Source: Thalassia testudinum
Lineage: Eukaryota > Streptophyta > Magnoliopsida > Alismatales > Hydrocharitaceae
Length of the DNA: 64,000 bases
Assembly (NCBI GenBank): GCA_037157565.1
Contig: JAZHRO010000026.1
Coordinates: forward strand, 32,044,501-32,108,500
Reading direction: 5' to 3'
In this document: one piece after another, positions 1 through 10,090 of the stretch
Numbering within the stretch: the stretch's first letter is position 1
How the letters are laid out: each line of letters starts with the position of its first letter
Notes under the pieces: model-generated
Database searches by the model: none
What the model saw: only the letters and a program-made list of their open reading frames with translations
Told to the model about the DNA's origin: nothing
Program-made: the position numbers and the translations under genes

Positions 1-1040
1 TTCGTCCCTTCGATTTATGTTAGTTAGGTTCCATTAGATCCTTAGGTTAATTTTCTCCCTTCCAAACTCCGAATCAACCCTCGACTCTGCTGCCAACCAC
101 CTTCGTCTTCACCTCCGGCCATACCTCCGAAGAGGTTTTCCCATCACCTCACACCTCCAAACACCTCGCCAATACCCTCACAACCTTCGCCACTCATCCC
201 CGCACAAAACCCCTCAACTAATTTCGCCTCTTGCCCACCCAAACCACCCACCGAACAACCCCACATTCTCTGACCTTTTCAACTCCCGAGCTTGAAAAGA
301 GTCCTCCAACTCCTTCCTTGCTATGCTCCGCCAAGGTGATGTCCTCCAAAGCAAGCCCTAAGGGGGCGTGCTATAAGCTTTTCTCCAAGGGTGGACGTCC
401 ATCTTAGATCCTTCTCCTTTGCCTGGCCATCCTCCTTGAAGTAGAAAAGTCCTCCTCCTTGGCATGGCTCGAGTTGAAGAGAGTGCGGAGAAGAAGGCAC
501 CAAAGGGGCTGGTGATGTGCCCCCTTAATCTTCTTCTCTACTCCTTCTTCTTGGCCGTGGGTATAGGTGGATGTAGGTGGAAGTAAACACTAATGGAGGA
601 TGAAGAAAAAGGGTGGTAGGTGGTGGGTTTATATAGAGTAGGAAGGAGGCTAAGGTGACTCTTGAAATAGAGGGCTAAGATGGGAAGATGGAGGTGGTTG
701 GGGATCCTATGGCTAAGGGTAATTGTCACCGACACAACGGGTGCCATTGGGTGGTTATGGTGGTGAAAGGGCACCTATATTTGGTGCCAACTATGGGGCT
801 TCTAGAAAGTAGGTGAGGTGGATGGTGGAGATGATTTTAAGGAGAGGTGTATGGTGGAGATGAAGGGAATTTTGGAGGGAAAGTTGGCGCCAAAAGGGAA
901 AGGTTCTAGAAGGTTATTTTGGAGGGAAAATAGGTGGCTTTTGGTAGTGGTGATGGGGTGAAGGGGTGTGATGGTGGTGGCGCCAACTTGGAGTAGGATA
1001 GCTAGCTTAGGTAAGCTTAGTTGATGGAGCTAGCTAGGGT
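1..1040. other. Unassigned AT/GC-mixed repeat-like DNA
   Basis: No credible coding region, RNA gene or complete element is visible. The stretch 540-960 is purine-rich on the + strand, with many short GGTGG/GGAGG runs. It may be the upstream part of the LTR-like sequence H that ends near 2878, because the related LTRs B and F have 1.6-1.8 kb before their promoter. The left border cannot be seen. Confidence 0.4.
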
Positions 1041-1740
1041 TGAGTTGAAGGTGGTGGATGGCCAAGGAGATGGATGCTAGCTAAGCTAAGCTAAGCTAAG
1101 CTAGCTTAGCTAGCTATGGAGTAGAGGAGGAGGTATTGGAGCTAGGATTTGAAGAGAGGAGCTGAGGTGGAGAAGTCTGGAGCTTGAAATGGAGCTGGCA
1201 GCTGCTGAAGAGGCTGGCATGGAGCTACTCTAGCTGGCTTAGCTTGCTAATTCTTTACTAGCTGCTAAGCCAAGTTAAAGTGAGTTGGCTTCTACCATAA
1301 TGAGCTAAGGTGTGCTGGGTCTGGTACTCCCGGGGAGGTTCAAACTGGTTGAGGCAGCTAAGGTAACTTAGCTCAACTGAGATGAGATAAGCTGTGTCCC
1401 CAGGAGCTGGACTTGAGCTTCCTGAGCTGGAATGAAGTCATCTTCAGCTGGCTGGAGTTGAGTGGAGCTGGATGTAGCTGGACCTGAGCTGGGGTGAACT
1501 CCAGTCAACTCAGCTGAGCAAGCTAGAGCTCCCTATGGACTAATGGGAGCTGAGATGAGCTAGACTCAGCTAAGTTGAGCTGGATCTGAGCTGACCTAAG
1601 TTGGGGTGAGCTAAGATGAGCTCTCTTGAGCTTCCATTCAACTGAGATGAGCTAAATGGAGCTAGGATGAGCTAACCCTAATTCAGGTGAGCTGAATTCC
1701 AGCTATGGTGAGCTGGATCAAGCTAAGTTCCAGCTAGTGA
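1041..1740. repeat. AGCT-rich degenerate short-period repeat
   Basis: About 700 bp are dominated by variants of GAGCTGG, GAGCTAAG and GCTAAGCTA, with a perfect AAGCT-type run near 1079-1110. Copies drift in spacing and sequence, so this is a decayed tandem array rather than a clean microsatellite. It lies upstream of the H promoter module and is probably part of its U3 region. The function is unknown. Confidence 0.75.
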
Positions 1741-2056
1741 GAGCTTCTCCTTCACTAGTTGTCTTCTTGAGTGCTATGGTTTTAGGGATCTGTATACCTG
1801 TTCATCCCTAACACTCACAAAAATAGATGAAAAAGATAATAAAAAATGCAATGCATGCCTAACCTAATTAATGCCTAAATGCAACCCAAAAACTCATTTG
1901 TGGAGTAAAATCCTAAGAGCTAGGCTTATTTTAATGCATAAGAATAATGATAAACTGGCGTTTATCAGTCTTCAATTAGGCATCACGATCACAGCAGTTG
2001 TGCCAATTGAACGAAGACATCACCAATTGCATGCATGCGAAGGGGCTGTGGGATTT

Positions 2057-2120
2057 AGTCCCATGTTGTGGGATTAAGAGCGCATAGCTGCGCATAAATA
2101 TATTTTGTGTTTACACCTTA
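2057..2120 (+). promoter_or_regulatory. USE-TATA promoter module in LTR H
   Basis: An upstream-sequence-element match (AGTCCCATGTTG, 2057-2068; consensus RTCCCACATCG) is followed after exactly 24 bp by CATAAATATA (2093), and 28 bp after that start by CTGCCTC (2121). A 23-24 bp spacing is that of plant Pol III snRNA genes; Pol II snRNA genes use about 33-34 bp. The same spacings recur in LTRs B and F. The USE copy here has changed CAC to CAT and ATCG to GTTG. Confidence 0.6.
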
Positions 2121-2310
2121 CTGCCTCAAATAGTAAGGGTGAGGTCCCCGTTTCACCTACTCACCCAAACTCGCCTAAGCCTCCACTCCTTGGCTACTGC
2201 CCACACCGGTAGCCCTGGACCTGATACTGCATGATCCGAATACCCAGTTATGACTCGAATATATGAGAGAGGAGAGGAAGGAAAGAGAAAGTAGGGGAGG
2301 GGAGGGTTTT
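2121..2310 (+). ncRNA. Candidate Pol III-type RNA unit in LTR H
   Basis: This is a predicted transcript of about 190 nt, from CTGCCTC 28 bp after the TATA start to the first T4 run (2307-2310). It contains the conserved hairpin-capable motif GGGTGAGGTCCCC (about 2137-2149). The T4 is in the context GGGAGGGTTTTGCT, shared with LTR F. Transcription is inferred only from motif spacing; it could equally be the R region of the LTR's own mRNA. Confidence 0.35.
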
Positions 2311-2882
2311 GCTACTGTAGGCATTGTGCGACACTTAGTCACTGTAGAGATTTGGAACCCTTGTGCATAAGAAGAGAAGAAGAGCTAAAGAGGAAAGGCC
2401 TTGAGAGCCTTGTGCTGTGCTGAGAAGGCAACATTTAAGTCATCTGATATTGAGAAGGCAATGTCTGATTGGCTAAAGCAGGGTTCTGACACTGTGGAAA
2501 TATTGAAGTTTAAGTGGTTCGGGGCACTATGTAATTATTTGATATATTGAGTAATTGGTATATATGTATCTAAACTAATAAATGGTGATTTAAATCACCA
2601 TCATTTTGTCTTAGATATCTTTTTGCCTTGTTAAACTCTTGAAATACTCATGTTTTCCATTGAATATCAGATTTGAGTAGTTATTCATTGAATATCATTA
2701 CTGGTTTGATTTCTCGTGCTCATTTATATTTTAATTGAGTTTAGCGTGTGAATTACAATACTTGCTCCCTATGTTCGACCTCGGATACTCTTTTGAATTC
2801 GAGCTATAAATTGTATTTGTTCGCACGCTATTTCAGCTATATTGCAACGAAGCGATTCTAAAACCCTGACTTAGCCCATTAA

Positions 2883-3207
2883 AAGTGGCTTCCCTGATCT
2901 AAGATTTACCTAAAGGCAGCAAGAAAAGAATGGTTGTGTGGCTGGGCTCTGGACAACCGATCAATGGGATGTTACCCATGATAACTTGCTAGCCATACCA
3001 CCCTAGAAGGTTCATTAGCTACCCAATTTTCGTAAAAATTATTGAAAAGCGAGTCAGTGCAAATAGTGTGTAGATGCTTAGACTTAAAGTCCCCTCAAAT
3101 CAGAGAGCGGGTTGATAAGTCGTGTACTTATCACCCCAACTTATTAACCAATTAAAATTTGAGTTTAGAATGGCGAGGACTCGAGAAACAAGTCCACATT
3201 TTAGTGG
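2883..3207 (-). mobile_element. Element D, internal 3' fragment left of E
   Basis: The sequence is collinear with the 3' untranslated region of E (about 5367-5695): it shares GTGGCTTCCCTGATC, the GGGCTCTGGACAACCG block and CCACATTTTAGTG. The homology continues without a gap at 18855 once E is removed, so this belongs to the minus-strand element D that E invaded. The rest of D's 3' end, including its 3' LTR, lies beyond LTR H or outside the window. Confidence 0.8.
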
Positions 3208-3212
3208 ACACC
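3208..3212. repeat. Target-site duplication of E (left), ACACC
   Basis: ACACC directly precedes the TG end of the left LTR of E and matches 18855-18859, directly after the CA end of the right LTR. Confidence 0.95.
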
Positions 3213-4664
3213 TGACGCTCACGGAATGCAGTTGTTTAATTATGTCATTGTAGTATGCGTTCGCGACGACAATTTTAATTTAAGAAGTGGAGTTGGTGAG
3301 TCCAAGTGTCAAACACAAGGAGGCATAAAATTAGATTATTTTGTCGCTTTAGTTGTCACAAAAATGGGTGGTTTGCTTGCTTATGAGAAAATGCGAGAGA
3401 GAGAGAGTAGGCTTAGAGATCATGTTTAAAACATGCCAAGCATTAAGAGGATGTGAGCTACAATATATGAAACTTTCATCAATATATAGCATGCAATTAA
3501 AGTGTGTTTACAACTACAACAATAGATGAAAGCTTAAGCAAGTACAATGGAAACTAAAGTAAAGAGAGAGTGTGAGGAGTTAAAGCGGCCACGGTGGTGA
3601 AGGGAGGCTCCATCGGCGGCTTGACAACTCCGAGGTGGGTATGGAGTATTTGGTGGAGGTAGGAGAAGGTTAGAGTAGTGTGGAAGGTGCGTGTGTGTAT
3701 TAAATGCCCTTGAATGGGGTGGATAGGGAGGTTTATATAGAGAAGAAGGGTTTCCAAACTAAGTAAGGGCTTTAGTGACGTCCGAGACATCGCTAAACCC
3801 ATTCCAGAAACGTCGATGAAGCCCCTCGCCTGCCAGTCCAAGCACGTGTGTGTCTTCCTTCGCCCACGCGATCCGTGTGCGTGCCATGTGGACTGTCCGA
3901 TCAAAGAACGAATGGCTGAGATTGCGCCCTGAGTGCTGGCCAGATTGTGCTTGCGTGCGAGAGAGCGTGGGCCTCACCCATGATCGTGCGCGTGCCCATC
4001 AGGCTCTTGAGGGCATGGGCTCGTTGATCAGACGGTCTGAATCGCCCGCGGTGCACACTTGGATGTGATTTAAGGCACAGCGGGAGTCGAACGCTCGCCG
4101 CTGCTTGCGAGTGTGAGCGTTCGACCGTTGCACTGCCTCCTTGAGTTGGTGCAGTCGTCAAGTTAGGAGCACGATATCGACCATTGGATGGAGATCCAAC
4201 AGTAAGATTTTGAAGTCCTTTGAGCACGTCGGAGATGCGGCCGGTCAAAGCTCGTGGGTCCTTGGATCGGACGGCTGAAAATGCTTCTTCGTGATGAGCA
4301 CGAGGGTGCTGTGCGGGTGATAGTGCAGTGGAGAGCGCCACGTGGCCGCTTGTGGGTCGTTGATCATCAAATCAATAGCCAGAACTTCTTGGGCTGGTCG
4401 AGGGAGCTTCGGATGTCGAATTTAAGTGATTTCAAGTCCGTTGGACTCCATTCGTCGATCTGAATCCATCCATGAGGTCTGATTGCTCATATGAGTCCTG
4501 TTTCAACATGCACTTGTACACATAGCCATTAAACATTGATTATAAGTAATCTTAATTCGTCATGCATGCAATGCTCCTAAGTCCATTATGATATGTCAAT
4601 GCACAAATATCCTCAAAATTAACCCCAGTTGATGGAATTATCATCATTGAATGTAAAGTTATCA
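3213..4664 (-). repeat. 3' LTR of element E
   Basis: This 1452-bp LTR has TG...CA ends and is a direct repeat of 17379-18854 over its whole length, with moderate divergence. The minus-strand TATA box is CTATATAAAC (rc of 3731-3740). Upstream of it, reading on the minus strand, are a CACGTG-centred palindrome remnant (about 4330), a TTGGAT/ATCCAA palindrome (about 4180-4202), a tRNA-like stretch (about 4083-4130) and a TTTAGTGACGTC...GCTAAA palindrome (about 3768-3800). Open frames here are chance. Confidence 0.95.
4083..4140 (-). other. tRNA-like sequence in LTR E
   Basis: The minus strand shows an A-box-like CAGTGCAACGGTCGAACG and, about 40 nt on, GCGTTCGACTCC, which agrees with the B-box GTTCRANNCC core. 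The equivalent region of the other LTR (about 18262-18335) keeps the same elements. Stem pairing is imperfect, so this is a tRNA-like promoter relic rather than a tRNA gene. Confidence 0.45.
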
Positions 4665-4675
4665 TACCCCCATGA
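4665..4675 (-). promoter_or_regulatory. Polypurine tract of E
   Basis: The minus strand reads CATGGGGGTA directly before the TG of the 3' LTR. This is the expected plus-strand primer position for reverse transcription. Confidence 0.8.
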
Positions 4676-6165
4676 TGATCCCTTGCTAGTCCCTAGCAAG
4701 GTTTATCCTAGCCGTTATTTCTAGTCATAATTAGGAATTGATTACTTAGACATATGTTGCTTGTCAACGGGAGGAAATATATACTAAGATCCTAATCCAC
4801 AGAGACTAAACAGCACCCAGGTGTCTGCTAAAATGCAAACCGCCCAAGTCCTCGCTTTTAAAGCATATATACAGAGGCATATTTTTTTCATTTTCATCTT
4901 TTCTCATTTTTTTAAATTTTTGGAGTTGAGAGTGTGTAGGTAACTTTTTACGGCTACCCAACCCACCCATGATTCGAAAAAGACTCTCAGTGCTAAGCAT
5001 CTTGGTGTGAACATTGTGATAGACTCACTCAATGGTAATTAAAATAGACTTCGGGTTTCTATGCCCCTAGGTGACCGAAAAAGAAAATTCTTGCCTAAAG
5101 GTGTATCTGTCCAATCGGTAGCTTTCTCCCTACTTTTATTTTGAGTAGGGTCAACACAAGGGTGTTTCCAGTGTATATCTCCCCGTATTGCTCTACTTCC
5201 TCGCTTCTTCCTTAAGTATTTTGGGCTTTTTCGTGCATTTAATGAGCTGGGTTCTGGACAACCGGCCAATGGACTATTACCCACGACCACTTGTCAGCCA
5301 TACTCGTGCGGTGAAGTGTGGCTTATATATTTTTTTCTATTTCTCCCTTTTTCTCCCTTTTTTTTCAGTAGGTGGCTTCCCTGATCTAAGATTTACCTAG
5401 AGGCAATAAAAGAGAATGGTCCTATGGCTGGGCTCTGGACAACCGGCCAATGGGTTGTAACCCACGACAACTTGCCAGCCATACCACCCTAGAAGGTTCA
5501 TTAGCTATCCAATTTCTGTTAGAATCTCCGAGGAGTGAGTCAGTGCAAAAATGTGTACAAATGCTTAAACTAAAAGTCCCTCCGAGTCAAAGGGCGGGTT
5601 GATAAGTTGTATACTTATCACATTTCTTTATTGATCAAATTAATGTAAATTAAGGTTGCGAGGATTCGGGGCTAAATCCACATTTTAGTGTACACTAGGG
5701 CTAATTAAGCCTGAAGGCCTGAAAAGTCTAGGTGTTTCAGGTTCTTCTATTATTTCCCACAGTTGACAAGCTCCTAATGCCTAAGTTCTCCTTCCTAATT
5801 AATTTTTTTTATATAATTCAGGCTGATAATATAAACTCAGAGAATGCGAATTATCACCCCCCATGCTTAAGTTGGACAATGTCTTCATTGGCAAATACAT
5901 GTATGCAAAGGGGGTACAAAAAGAAATCACCTGAGTGTCATAGTTTACTTGATCAGTCTGAATCTGCTGGGTTGCCTCCCAGGAAGCGCTGAGTTTAGTG
6001 CCTTCAACTGGGCAAAGCTCCATGTCAACCCTCAATGAGGATGACTACTTCCTTTGGGGGAATCTGGGCAAGATAATGTTTTAATCTTTGGCCATTTACT
6101 ATGAAGGTTTACCTAGTGTTAGGATCTGCAATTTCAACTGCCCCATTGGGATAAGGTTTGACCAC
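4676..6165 (-). other. 3' untranslated region of E
   Basis: About 1.5 kb lie between the integrase end and the polypurine tract, with no credible coding frame. The region contains the GGGAGGCAACCC hairpin (5967-5982) and two copies of a GGCTGGGTTCTGGACAACCGGCCAATGG-like block (about 5245 and 5430). It is collinear with element D on both sides of E (2883-3207 and 18855-19060). Confidence 0.75.
5967..5982 (-). other. Conserved CTGGG-AGGCAA-CCCAG hairpin of E
   Basis: This is a perfect 5-bp stem with the 6-nt loop AGGCAA, just downstream of the last coding domain and preceded by AACTCAGCGCTTC. The same motif follows the last ORF in C1 (34683), C2 (41240), B (about 53917) and A (about 62911), with decay in the last two. 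Confidence 0.8.
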
Positions 6166-7260
6166 CTAATATGGTCCTGTCCATTTTGATCTCAGCTTCC
6201 CAGGAAAAAGTTTAAGTCTTGCATCAAAAAGCCAGACTTGCTGATTGGGCTTGAAGGTTTTCCTATGAATGTGTCTATCATGGATAGCTTTCATCTTCTC
6301 TTTGTAAAGTTGGCTATTCTCATAGGCGTCTCGACGGATTTCCTTGAGCTCAGAGAATTGGAGCATCATTTGAGCTCTAGCCAACTGAGAATCCATATTG
6401 CACTACTTCACAACCCAGTATGCTCGGTGTTCCAACTCGATCAGAAGGTGGCAAGCTTTGCCAAAGACCAATCGATAAGGAGACATGCCTATTGAGGTCT
6501 TAAAAGCGATCCTGTATGCCTAAAGGACATCATCCAATCGTGTGGACCAATCCTTTCAGTCAGGTCTCATGGTCTTTTGTAGAATATTCTTGATTTGTTA
6601 ATTAGAGACCTCGGTTTGCCCATTTGTTTGTGGGTGATACGGGGTGGCAATGCGGTGAGTAACCCCATATTTTCTAAGTAGGGCACAGAATTGAGCATGA
6701 ATAAAGTGGCTCCCACCATCACTGATCATGGCTTTCGATTTCCCAAACCGAGAGAAGATGTTTTGCTTAACAAAGACCATGACAGCCTTATGGTCACATC
6801 TTCAGGTGGCTATGGCTTCGATCCACTTTGAGACATAGTCCACTGAGACTAATATGTACTCATAGCCGATGGATGGCGGGAAGGGACTCAAAATCGATGC
6901 CCCCAAACATCAAAAATTTTGACAATCAAAATGGGCTGGAGGGGCATCATATCCTTTCGAGTCATAGTCCCCAATGTCTAGCATCGAGAGCAAGTCTTAG
7001 CGAAACTGTGTGCGTCCTTGAATAAGGATGGCTAGTAAATTCCGGACTGCAAAACCTTTGCAGCCATTTACTTCCCAGAGAAGTGGCTACCATAGGCTTG
7101 GTCGTAACAAAAGGATAGCATAATTTGGACTTCCTCTTCAGAAATACACCTCCTAATGATCTGGTCAGCACAGAGTCTAAATAGCATAGGATCATCCCAG
7201 AAATAGTACTTGGCTTCAGCCAAGAACTTATCCTGTTACTGTCTGGACCAACCGTGCGGA
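6166..7260 (-). pseudogene. Integrase of E (broken)
   Basis: The minus strand carries a degraded zinc-binding region (about 7180-7000), the catalytic core with ISDGGSHF (second Asp) and TNGQTEVSN (catalytic Glu kept) at 6780-6598, and the C-terminal LFPGKLRSKWTGPY block ending at 6166. The region around the first Asp (VWGID) is followed by a deletion or frameshift, and several stops separate the blocks. It would have inserted the cDNA copy into the genome. It follows RNase H directly in the usual gypsy order. Confidence 0.9.
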
Positions 7261-7475
7261 GTCTGTCCTACCACCAGATAATTGACTAAGTCTACATACC
7301 ATGGTACCTTTCTTCCTTGCACGGCTAAAAGTTGTTCATCAGGGAAGGTGTCAATTAAAGGTAATGAGGATCCAATGTGGTCTGGGTGAAGTCTAGACAG
7401 GTGATCGGCTACGACATTTTTGGACCCAGCTTTGTTGCATATTTCCAGGTCAAATTCCTACGAGAGCAGGATCCA

Positions 7476-9072
7476 TCAGATGAGCCTGGGTTTACCATCC
7501 CTGTTGGCCAACAAATGCCGAATAGCCACGTGGTTAGTATAAACAATCATGTAGGATCCCAGAAGGTATGATTGGAACTTTTCTAATCCAATGACTATGG
7601 CGAGCAGTTCTTTTTCTGTGATGGTGTAATTCCGTTGAGCCTCATCCAACATTTTGCTCGCATAGTAGATCACCACGGGTTTCTTCTCTCTTCTTTGTCC
7701 TAGGACTACGCCGATAGCAAAATCTGATGCATCTCACATTATCTTAAAGTCCTGGGACCAGTCCAGGGGTTGTAAAACAGGTGCAGTGGAGACTGTTTCC
7801 CTAAGGGTGTTGTAAGCCTTGATGCAATCAGGTGTCATGTGAAAAAGGGTGTCATTGGATAGAAGGTCAATCAAGGGCTTAGAAAGTTTGGAAAAATCGT
7901 TAATGAACCTTCTATAGAAGCCAACATGTCCTAGGAAAGATCAGATTTGCTTGACTAAGCTAGGGGGTGGAAGTTTGGAAATTAAATCAACCTTAGCTCG
8001 ATCCACTTCGATGCCCCTATGCAAGACAATGTGACCGAGGACAATCCCTTCCTGAACCATGAAATGGTTCTTTTCCCAACTTAAAACTAGGTTGACCTCG
8101 ATACATCACTTCAGGATCTTCTCCAAGTTGCTAAGACAATGGTCGAATGAGTTCCCGAATATGGAGAAATCATCCATAAAAACCACCAGGTATTCACCCA
8201 CCATCTCTGAAAAAATGGCTAGCATGAAATGCTAAAAGGTCAAGGGTGCGTTGCATAACCCGAATGGCATACGACGGGATGCGAACGTGCCATACGGGCA
8301 AGTGAATGTGGTCTTCTCTTGATCCTCTAGTGTAATAGCAACTTGGTTGTATCCTGAATATCCATCCAAGAAGCAAAAATATTTCTGCCCTGCCAATCAC
8401 TTGAGAATCTGGTCAATGAATGGCAAAGGGAAATGATCTTTATTGGTGGCCTCATTAAGCTTCCTATAGTCGATGCACACCCGCCATGCGATAGCGGTGC
8501 AAGTGGGGATGGATTCGCCCTGGTCATTGGTGACCACTGTGAGCCCAGCTTTCTTGGGTACCACTTGAGTGGGGCTCACCTAGGGGCTATCGGAAATCGA
8601 GTAAATGATATCTGCGTCAAGCCACTTGATTACCTCTTTTTTAACGACCTCTCTCATAGTTGGGTTCAATCGCCTTTTCATCTGGCGAGAAGGTCGAGCC
8701 CCATCTTCCAAATAGATCTTGTGAGTGCAATAGTTAGGGCTAATTCCCCTTAGGTCAGAAATTGTCCATCCAATGGCTACTCGATGTTCAAAGAGGGTTG
8801 CAGTCAACCTAAGTTCTTGATCCTTAGTTAAGTGGGCATTGATAATCATAGGGAAGGTCTGGTCAGGTCCTAGGAAGACATACTTGAGATTATCGAGCAA
8901 AGGCTTTAGTTCAAGTGTAGGTGGGACAACATTTGATGGGTAGGGGAAAGGGGGGAGTTGATCAACATCAATCTCCTCGAATGGGGGTTGCTAAAGGTAA
9001 TCAGCTCTACATAGGTCAACCTCCACAAGTTAGGGTGGTTCAAGGTAGTCATCAATTGGTTGAGTCAGATGG
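7476..9072 (-). pseudogene. Reverse transcriptase and RNase H of E (broken)
   Basis: RT starts near 8900 with LDNLKYVFLG and continues through [11 protein letters not shown] (about 8450), RMPFGLCNAP (about 8260) and the active-site box FMDD (about 8185), the Athila equivalent of YMDD. RNase H follows with DASDFAIGVVLGQ (about 7725), YYASKMLDEAQRNYT and KELLAIV (7676-7570). Stops interrupt it, for example after ISDSP (8580) and in the palm. The upstream end is cut by solo LTR G1 at 9073, and the polyprotein originally continued into protease at 10742. Confidence 0.93.
9068..9072. repeat. Target-site duplication of G1 (left), GATGG
   Basis: GATGG precedes TGATGTAAAC and is repeated exactly at 10742-10746, after the terminal CA. 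Confidence 0.95.
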
Positions 9073-9526
9073 TGATGTAAACACATTTACACTACTTAAG
9101 ATGTCTATTTATGCATGTTCTTAAGCATAGGATTGCATTTCATGATATAAATATTGCATTACATGCATCATCTTGCATTTAGAATACTTTGAATAAAATG
9201 GAGGTTAATTGTCTCCTTTTATGTGCTTGGACAAGGCAAATATTTTATCAGGGCCTCGGATCAAAGATCCAACAGTATGGATGTGATCAGGGCGACAATT
9301 GGAGTTCAACAACTCCAAGATCGCCCTAATCAGGCATCCGTAGCATCAGATAGTGACTTGGGAACCCTAGAAGATCAAGGGCCAAGATGGTGTAAATTCG
9401 TACTTCAGATGATAAATCCGACCGCACGGATGAATTCAGATCGACGATCACAGCCCAATGACACATAAATCGAGTCAATCCGACATCCGTGGCACCATCT
9501 ACAACTTCCAGAAGATGGACGGCCAA

Positions 9527-9548
9527 GATAGCACCACGTGGCGCCATC
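9527..9548. promoter_or_regulatory. G-box-centred palindrome, LTR G1
   Basis: The arms GATAGCACCAC/GTGGCGCCATC are centred on CACGTG. Counterparts are perfect in C2 (36410-36431) and near-perfect in 23348-23369, 43363-43384, 47431-47452 and 60883-60904. CACGTG is the plant bZIP/bHLH G-box. Confidence 0.7.
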
Positions 9549-9606
9549 TCAGCCGCCCAAATGGCCGCCTGCGTCTTGTGAAAGCCCCGCGCCCAATCGC
9601 TCTCCA

Positions 9607-9628
9607 CCGTTGGATCTTAATCCAACGG
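9607..9628. promoter_or_regulatory. CCGTTGGAT/ATCCAACGG palindrome, LTR G1
   Basis: The arms CCGTTGGAT and ATCCAACGG flank a 4-nt centre. The motif recurs at the matching place in LTRs C1, C2, D, E and G3, between the G-box palindrome and the tRNA-like stretch. Confidence 0.7.
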
Positions 9629-9668
9629 CTGTGGGCACTCGCATTTAAAAACGCCCGCTCGACCATCC

Positions 9669-9739
9669 GCGCCCCATAGCACAGCGGTCGAGCGCGCTTT
9701 CGCGAGCGCGGGGCGCGGGTTCAATCCGCGGCGAGGCGC
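9669..9739 (+). other. tRNA-like sequence in LTR G1
   Basis: About 71 nt contain an A-box (TAGCACAGCGG, 9677-9687) and a B-box-like GGTTCAATCC (9718-9727, one nucleotide short of consensus). Potential end pairing is GCGCCCC with GAGGCGC (6 of 7), and CGCGG/CCGCG forms a 5-bp T-arm stem. G3 has the equivalent on the minus strand (about 60690-60762), with GTTCGAGCC. The D-arm and anticodon arm pair poorly, so it is not a working tRNA gene. Confidence 0.5.
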
Positions 9740-9883
9740 TGGAGGGCGCGATCAATTGAGGCGCGTGGAGCATCAGATGAAGATTGGACGGCCGCGCTCG
9801 CCCGATAGAGTCGATGCGCGATTGGACGCGCGATTGAACGCACAATCAGACGCGCACAGCGCGCGAGCGCGGACGCATCTTAA

Positions 9884-9909
9884 GCCGTCCGATCTCGCGA
9901 TCGGACTGC
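9884..9909. promoter_or_regulatory. GTCCGATC/GATCGGAC palindrome, LTR G1
   Basis: GCCGTCCGATC and GATCGGACTGC lie around a short CG-rich centre. Related palindromes occupy the same relative place in D (about 22876), G3 (about 60527), C1 (about 29155 and 46964) and C2 (about 36777). Confidence 0.65.
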
Positions 9910-9994
9910 TGAAAAGAGCTGGACGTGCGCGGGCGTTGAGGAGCGGGCAACCGAGGAGGCGTGCGTGGGCACGGAGGCGACGGCCACATCGGGG

Positions 9995-10024
9995 CTTTAG
10001 TGACGGATTTATCCGTCACTAAAG
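9995..10024. promoter_or_regulatory. 14-bp-arm palindrome upstream of TATA, LTR G1
   Basis: CTTTAGTGACGGAT is followed by two bases and its exact complement, ATCCGTCACTAAAG. It is about 60 bp upstream of the TATA box. It is perfect again in G3 (60408-60437), decayed in D (about 22755-22784), and present in E as a GACGTC-bearing variant. Confidence 0.85.
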
Positions 10025-10080
10025 ACCCCTTATTTATTGTTTTGAAGTTGTAATGTCCATTTTGCCCCCACTCCTTGCAA

Positions 10081-10090
10081 CTATAAAAGG
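10081..10090 (+). promoter_or_regulatory. TATA box of LTR G1
   Basis: CTATAAAAGG sits about 1 kb from the LTR start and 660 bp from its end. It is conserved in D (22691-22701, minus) and G3 (60341-60351, minus). Confidence 0.75.

Larger units (their letters stand above)
1741..2878 (+). mobile_element. LTR-like sequence H (3' part; left end unresolved)
   Basis: The segment ends with a typical plant LTR U5 signature (CTCCCTATGTTCGACC at about 2767-2782) and reaches a CA near 2877-2878, just before element D resumes with GTGGCTTCCCTGATC. Element E carries the same D-type sequence at about 5367 without this insertion, which marks the right border. A promoter module at 2057-2120 matches those in LTRs B and F. 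No internal region or second LTR is visible, so it is probably a solo LTR on the + strand. No target duplication could be matched because the left end is unclear. Confidence 0.5.

Noticed and set aside
1079..1115. CRISPR-like or satellite array
   Set aside because: Units are short, directly adjacent and irregular, with no spacers. This is eukaryotic low-complexity repeat.
2047..2310. A known snRNA (U1-U6, U3) or 7SL gene downstream of the USE
   Set aside because: None of the characteristic 5' ends or conserved boxes of these RNAs is recognisable; only the promoter geometry matches.
3554..4463. Frames repeated at 3554-4463 and 17836-18557 as a possible duplicated gene pair
   Set aside because: The pair is the two LTRs of element E: TG/CA ends, primer-binding site, polypurine tract and target duplication all fit.
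9669..9739. A functional tRNA gene
   Set aside because: A and B boxes are visible, but the T loop is short, the D and anticodon arms pair poorly, and no copy in other LTRs makes a full cloverleaf. Kept only as tRNA-like.
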